Origin: Prolixibacteraceae bacterium
GTDB lineage: Bacteria > Bacteroidota > Bacteroidia > Bacteroidales > Prolixibacteraceae
NCBI GenBank assembly: GCA_016930735.1
Contig: JAFGGF010000149.1
Location: 1-9,167 of the forward strand
Direction: 5' to 3'
Length of the DNA: 9,167 bases
Positions 6,323 to 9,167 of the stretch are shown piece after piece (within the stretch, counting starts at the first letter, position 1; each line of letters starts with the position of its first letter). The position numbers and the translations under genes are program-made. Below the pieces are notes generated by a model. That model was given only the letters and a program-made list of their open reading frames with translations, had not been told where the DNA came from and ran no database searches.

Positions 6323-6358
6323 AAAAACGGGAATAACCAACAGTTGTTCCCGTTTTTT
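6323..6358 (+). terminator. Strong intrinsic terminator after the alkaline phosphatase gene
   Basis: Bases 6323-6337 pair with 6343-6357 over 15 positions without a mismatch (one T-G wobble at 6334/6346), around the five-base loop CAACA. The core is CGGGAA/TTCCCG, and the 3' arm ends in TTTTTT (6353-6358). Because the stem is flanked by A-run and T-run, it could act in both directions. It starts 17 bases after the phosphatase stop. Confidence 0.92.
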
Positions 6359-6372
6359 ATTGCACATTCTAA

Positions 6373-6380
6373 TACTTTTG
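6373..6380 (+). promoter_or_regulatory. Bacteroidota -7 promoter element (TACTTTTG) for the symporter gene
   Basis: TACTTTTG again matches TAnnTTTG perfectly and continues TTA, so the 11-base string TACTTTTGTTA is shared with the phosphatase promoter. A TTG 26 bases upstream (6344-6346) lies in the terminator stem, so no good -33 element is seen. Transcription would begin near 6386, about 33 bases before the ATG. Confidence 0.5.
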
Positions 6381-6418
6381 TTATTTTAACAGTTCCTAAA
6401 TCTGATAATAATATAACT

Positions 6419-7366
6419 ATGGAGGTATTAAACCATGTCAAACTGAATTTCTCCCCTTCCGGTTTGTTTATTTTAAATCTCACAATTGCTTTTGTGATGT
6501 TTGGTGTTGCACTTGACATAAAATGGGCAAATTTTAAAGATGTGATTTTAAAACCCAAATCGGCAATTACCGGTGTTATTTCGCAATTTATATTATTGCC
6601 ATTATTGACATTTGTTTTGATATTAATAATCAGGCCGATTCCTTCTGTTGCCCTGGGAATGATCCTTGTTGCTTCCTGCCCCGGCGGAAATGTTTCGAAT
6701 TTTATGAGTGCCGTGGCCCGCGGGAATATTGCTTTATCGGTTGGTTTAACAGGATTCGCTACCCTTGTAGCAACCATACTGACTCCAGCCAATTTTGCTT
6801 TGTGGGGCGGATTGTATATTAAAATCTATAATGCTGCCGGATCGGGTGATTTGCTCCGGCCTCTGGAAATTGATTTTATGCAAATGCTTCAAACTGTTTT
6901 TATTTTATTAGGGATTCCTGTAGTTCTAGGTTTATTGGTTGCGAATTACTTCCCAAGGCTTACATCAAAAATTAAAAAGCCATTAAGGCAACTATCCTTT
7001 ATTATTTTTATCGGGATGGTAATTGCCTTGCTGGCAGCAAATTTTACACATTTTTTAAAATATGTCCACCTCGTATTTTTAATTGTTTTGGTACATAATG
7101 CACTGGCATTGGGCACTGGTTTCGGTTTTAGTTCTCTAATGAGATTGCCGGGTATTGACAGGCGATCGATAACAATAGAAACAGGAATTCAGAATTCAGG
7201 GCTGGCTCTCGTGTTGATTTTTAATCCAAAAATATTTCCCGAGGACCTTGAACTGGGAGGAATGGCAGTTATTGCAGCCTGGTGGGGAGTCTGGCATATT
7301 ATCAGTGGCTTGACTATCTCCACATTTTGGTCTAAAAAATCACTGCCCGAACCTGCAACTGCTTAA
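6419..7366 (+). CDS. Bile acid:sodium symporter (BASS/SBF) family transporter
   Basis: A 315-residue inner-membrane protein with about nine to ten hydrophobic spans, made almost entirely of membrane helices. It carries the family's sodium sites: in SCPGGNVSN (86-94) Ser93-Asn94, then Ser107 and Thr111 in IALSVGLT, and E254-T-G-I-Q258-N. Their spacings equal those of Ser114, Asn115, Ser128, Thr132, Glu260 and Gln264 in the Neisseria ASBT homologue. Bacterial members move various organic anions (pantoate, keto acids, sulfonates, bile salts) with sodium, and the substrate cannot be read here. The stretch at about 133-153, between two hydrophobic segments, is polar and may be an enlarged loop. 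The frame is open back to a GTG at 6320, but that start lies in the terminator hairpin; ATG 6419 fits the promoter. Physical closeness to the phosphatase gene does not mean shared function, since a strong terminator separates them. Confidence 0.92.
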   Translation: MEVLNHVKLNFSPSGLFILNLTIAFVMFGVALDIKWANFKDVILKPKSAITGVISQFILLPLLTFVLILIIRPIPSVALGMILVASCPGGNVSNFMSAVARGNIALSVGLTGFATLVATILTPANFALWGGLYIKIYNAAGSGDLLRPLEIDFMQMLQTVFILLGIPVVLGLLVANYFPRLTSKIKKPLRQLSFIIFIGMVIALLAANFTHFLKYVHLVFLIVLVHNALALGTGFGFSSLMRLPGIDRRSITIETGIQNSGLALVLIFNPKIFPEDLELGGMAVIAAWWGVWHIISGLTISTFWSKKSLPEPATA

Positions 7367-7371
7367 AGATT

Positions 7372-7395
7372 TAACTGTTACTGATAAGCAGTTAC
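7372..7395 (+). terminator. Weak hairpin after the symporter gene
   Basis: TAACTG (7372-7377) can pair with CAGTTA (7389-7394), or GTTACTG (7377-7383) with CAGTTAC (7389-7395) with one mismatch. Only a mixed CTCTTAATTT stretch follows instead of a T-run, so intrinsic termination is uncertain. The remainder of the gap to 7468 is AT-rich with no convincing promoter. Confidence 0.25.
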
Positions 7396-7467
7396 CTCTT
7401 AATTTAATTTATATTCTATCTGAAACACAGATGATTATTAAATAACAACTTTACTATTCAACTAACT

Positions 7468-8550
7468 ATGCCTGAAAAATTAAAGGATATTCTGTTTCCA
7501 CGAGAGAAAGTACAGTATTTTGCTGATACGATCAAAAAAGTTTATCCACCTTTTAATGCAGATGGATTTATCCGATCAGTTTGTGATTCGGAATGGCCCG
7601 ACAGGGAATTAAAGGAGAAAATGAGGCATACAACCCTTTGCCTGCATAATTTCCTTCCGTCCGTTTACCAGGAAGCAATTGATATTCTTCTCAAAATTAT
7701 TCCCGATGTAAAAGGATTTGAGGCCATTGTTTTACCCGATTATGTTGAGGTTTACGGTTTAAATCACTGGGAAATTTCATTACCGGCTCTTGGTGAATTT
7801 ACCAAATGCGGGTCATCAGAATTTGGAATCCGTCCGTTTTTAAATAAAGACCTGAAAAGTGCAATGGTTTTTATGAATAAATGGGCAGAAAATGAAGATT
7901 TTAAAGTACGGCGTTTTGCCAGCGAAGGCTGCCGCCCTTTATTACCGTGGGCAGCCGGTGTGCCTGCACTGAAAAAGGATCCGTCACTGATTTTACCGAT
8001 CCTGGAAAAATTAAAGGACGACCCGGAAGAATTTGTCCGAAAAAGTGTGGCTAACAACCTGAACGACATTTCGAAAAGCCAGCCTAAAACAGTTCTGGAA
8101 ATTTGCGAACGCTGGCAGGGGCATTCTGATAATACCGACTGGATTATCAAACATGCCTGCCGGACTCTTTTAAAACAAGGCAACAAAAGGGCAATGATGC
8201 TTTTTGGTTTTGCCAATCCCGATAAAATGAAAGTTGAAAACTTTAAAGTTTCAAATGCCACTCCTAAGATCGGCGACGATATTACTTTTTCTTTCGACTT
8301 GATTCTTGAAACAGATAAAAAACAAAAAGTAAGGATTGAATACATAACACACTTTGTAAAGGCAAACGGGAAAACTTCACCCAAGGTTTTCCAGATAAAA
8401 GAGGTTGAATTGAAGCCGGGTGTACATAGTGTAAAGAAAAAACATTCGTTTGTAAATATGTCAACCCGGAAACACTATCCGGGAAAGCATACTTTTGAAG
8501 TTGTTATTAATGGTGATAAAAAAGCCAGGATTTCGGTTGATCTAAGTTAA
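7468..8550 (+). CDS. AlkC-like DNA alkylation repair glycosylase with C-terminal Ig-like domain
   Basis: A 360-residue protein of the HEAT-like-repeat DNA glycosylases (AlkC/AlkD), which remove positively charged alkylated bases such as 3-methyladenine without flipping the base out. Residues about 1-250 are helical repeats. The block VRRFASEGCRPLLPWAAGVP (147-166) closely resembles the AlkC signature (RR-x-x-SEG-x-RP-x-LPW), and it is followed by FVRKSVANNLNDISK (189-203), TDWIIKHACRTLLKQG (223-238), also typical. Residues about 252-360 are rich in beta strands (VENFKVSNATPKIGDDITFSF...), the pattern of an immunoglobulin-like fold; a Pseudomonas AlkC has such a domain, which helps hold DNA. 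No signal peptide, so it acts in the cytoplasm. The start ATG at 7468 has no obvious ribosome site. No ada or alkA gene is nearby. The catalytic acid was not assigned. Confidence 0.87.
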   Translation: MPEKLKDILFPREKVQYFADTIKKVYPPFNADGFIRSVCDSEWPDRELKEKMRHTTLCLHNFLPSVYQEAIDILLKIIPDVKGFEAIVLPDYVEVYGLNHWEISLPALGEFTKCGSSEFGIRPFLNKDLKSAMVFMNKWAENEDFKVRRFASEGCRPLLPWAAGVPALKKDPSLILPILEKLKDDPEEFVRKSVANNLNDISKSQPKTVLEICERWQGHSDNTDWIIKHACRTLLKQGNKRAMMLFGFANPDKMKVENFKVSNATPKIGDDITFSFDLILETDKKQKVRIEYITHFVKANGKTSPKVFQIKEVELKPGVHSVKKKHSFVNMSTRKHYPGKHTFEVVINGDKKARISVDLS

Positions 8551-8558
8551 CGGCATGT

Positions 8559-9167
8559 TTACTTTATAAGTTCCAATTGTTTAAATTTTGATTTAAGCAC
8601 ATTTATATAATCCGTTTTTTTATTCACAGATAGAAATGATTCATTTATCCACTCTAATGCCTTTGGTTTATTTATTATCATTCTTTTAAAAACTCCATTA
8701 ATCTGTTTGTCTGTTAATCCTAATCCATATCCAAACTGCTCAAAATGTTTCCGGCTTAGTTTCTTTTTCTTCCCAGCCAGAGTAAGGGCTAGCTCCTCTT
8801 TGTCTTCCGGAAAAACAATAGCAACATTTAATAAATCATAAGCTGGAGCTAAAACCCATCCGTAAGGATTTTCGATCATTGAAAAATTTTTCAGGTGCAT
8901 ATCGTTGTTCCCTGTAAGAAATGAGAAAAGCGCCAATTCAAAATAGAATATTTTATCCAGCAAAGTATTGTCGGAATAACTGTTAAGTGCCTTCCCAACT
9001 TTTTCCATTGAACTTTTATACTTATCAAAAGCCTCTGTGATTTGAAACATATCGATCATGTGTATTTTTTCTCCTGAATCTGTGCGGTCAACCCGTTTGG
9101 TGATATATGAAAGTTCTCCCGAAGCTAATTGAATTAATGAAGATGGTACTACATTGATTTTGAAAGC
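8559..9167 (-). CDS. HipA-like serine/threonine kinase, C-terminal part (5' end outside the window)
   Basis: The reading frame is open from the right edge to its stop at 8559-8561, giving 202 visible residues; it does not begin at the internal Met of codon 37. The first visible part includes SSLIQLASGELSYITKRVDR (9-28), a typical HipA nucleotide-binding-lobe strand region with Lys24. The catalytic loop is GNNDMHLKNFS (86-96; Asp89 and Asn94) and the metal-binding Asp is in APAYDLL (Asp111); these match Asp309, Asn314 and Asp332 of E. coli HipA. All key residues visible are intact. HipA kinases phosphorylate targets such as glutamyl-tRNA synthetase and usually have a HipB-like antitoxin gene next to their start; that part, and any separate N-terminal HipS-like gene, would be beyond 9167. 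It converges on the AlkC-like gene, with 8 bases between the stop codons. Confidence 0.88.
   Translation of the reverse strand, partial: AFKINVVPSSLIQLASGELSYITKRVDRTDSGEKIHMIDMFQITEAFDKYKSSMEKVGKALNSYSDNTLLDKIFYFELALFSFLTGNNDMHLKNFSMIENPYGWVLAPAYDLLNVAIVFPEDKEELALTLAGKKKKLSRKHFEQFGYGLGLTDKQINGVFKRMIINKPKALEWINESFLSVNKKTDYINVLKSKFKQLELIK

Noticed and set aside
6313..6792. Open frame of 159 codons on the - strand opposite the symporter gene and terminator
   Set aside because: It runs through the terminator hairpin and mirrors the conserved symporter frame; no independent start signal is seen.
4986..7445. The 12-base string ATTATTAAATAA at 4986-4997 and 7434-7445
   Set aside because: It is low-complexity AT-rich sequence, once a gene end and once intergenic, with no flanking similarity.
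7764..8384. Open frame of 206 codons on the - strand opposite the AlkC-like gene
   Set aside because: Its translation has no domain-like pattern, and the + strand frame encodes a clear family protein over its whole length.
8544..8564. Imperfect hairpin between the AlkC-like and HipA-like stop codons (AAGTTAAC / GTTTACTT)
   Set aside because: It has one mismatch, almost no G+C in the stem and overlaps both gene ends; too weak to call a bidirectional terminator.

Overview
The window looks like chromosomal DNA from a member of the Bacteroidota, probably an anaerobic or microaerobic Bacteroidales/Marinilabiliales-type organism. The evidence is AT-rich DNA with mostly weak or absent Shine-Dalgarno sites, two perfect matches to the Bacteroidota -7 promoter element TAnnTTTG (upstream of the alkaline phosphatase and the symporter), signal peptides ending in ...Ala-Gln or Ser-Gln, and the gene families present. 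The assignment is inference; no rRNA or marker gene is visible. I see no mobile element, CRISPR array, tRNA or rRNA.

Layout: ten complete genes lie on the + strand and one gene, cut by the right edge, on the - strand. (1) 60-386 is a small NifX/NifB-C-terminal-like protein. (2) 445-2514 holds a GNAT acetyltransferase, a ferritin-like/VIT1 membrane fusion (MbfA type, probable iron exporter) and an AlbA_2-domain protein, closely spaced (37 and 20 bases) and probably co-transcribed. (3) 2668-4997 is a tightly overlapping trio: an ECF sigma factor (GTG start), a single-pass membrane protein in the anti-sigma position, and a secreted beta-solenoid protein with a very regular 35-residue super-repeat. 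It ends at a clear intrinsic terminator. (4) 5161-6306 is a compact secreted PhoA-type alkaline phosphatase with its own promoter and a strong terminator. (5) 6419-7366 is a bile acid:sodium symporter family transporter. (6) 7468-8550 is an AlkC-like DNA glycosylase with a C-terminal Ig-like domain. (7) 8559-9167 (-) is the C-terminal kinase part of a HipA-like protein, converging on the glycosylase gene with 8 bases between them.

How the genes work together: the sigma/membrane protein/solenoid trio is the best candidate for a functional module. Its reading frames overlap (50 and 23 bases), and a possible ECF-type promoter precedes it, suggesting a self-regulated envelope-sensing circuit whose output or sensor includes the solenoid protein. 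The ferritin-VIT protein points to iron detoxification. The remaining genes look like independent housekeeping or stress-related units.

The most unusual feature is the solenoid protein, with alternating Lys-Tyr-Ser and Tyr-Asp rungs at an almost exact 35-residue period. I do not recognise a described function for it. The rest belongs to known families.
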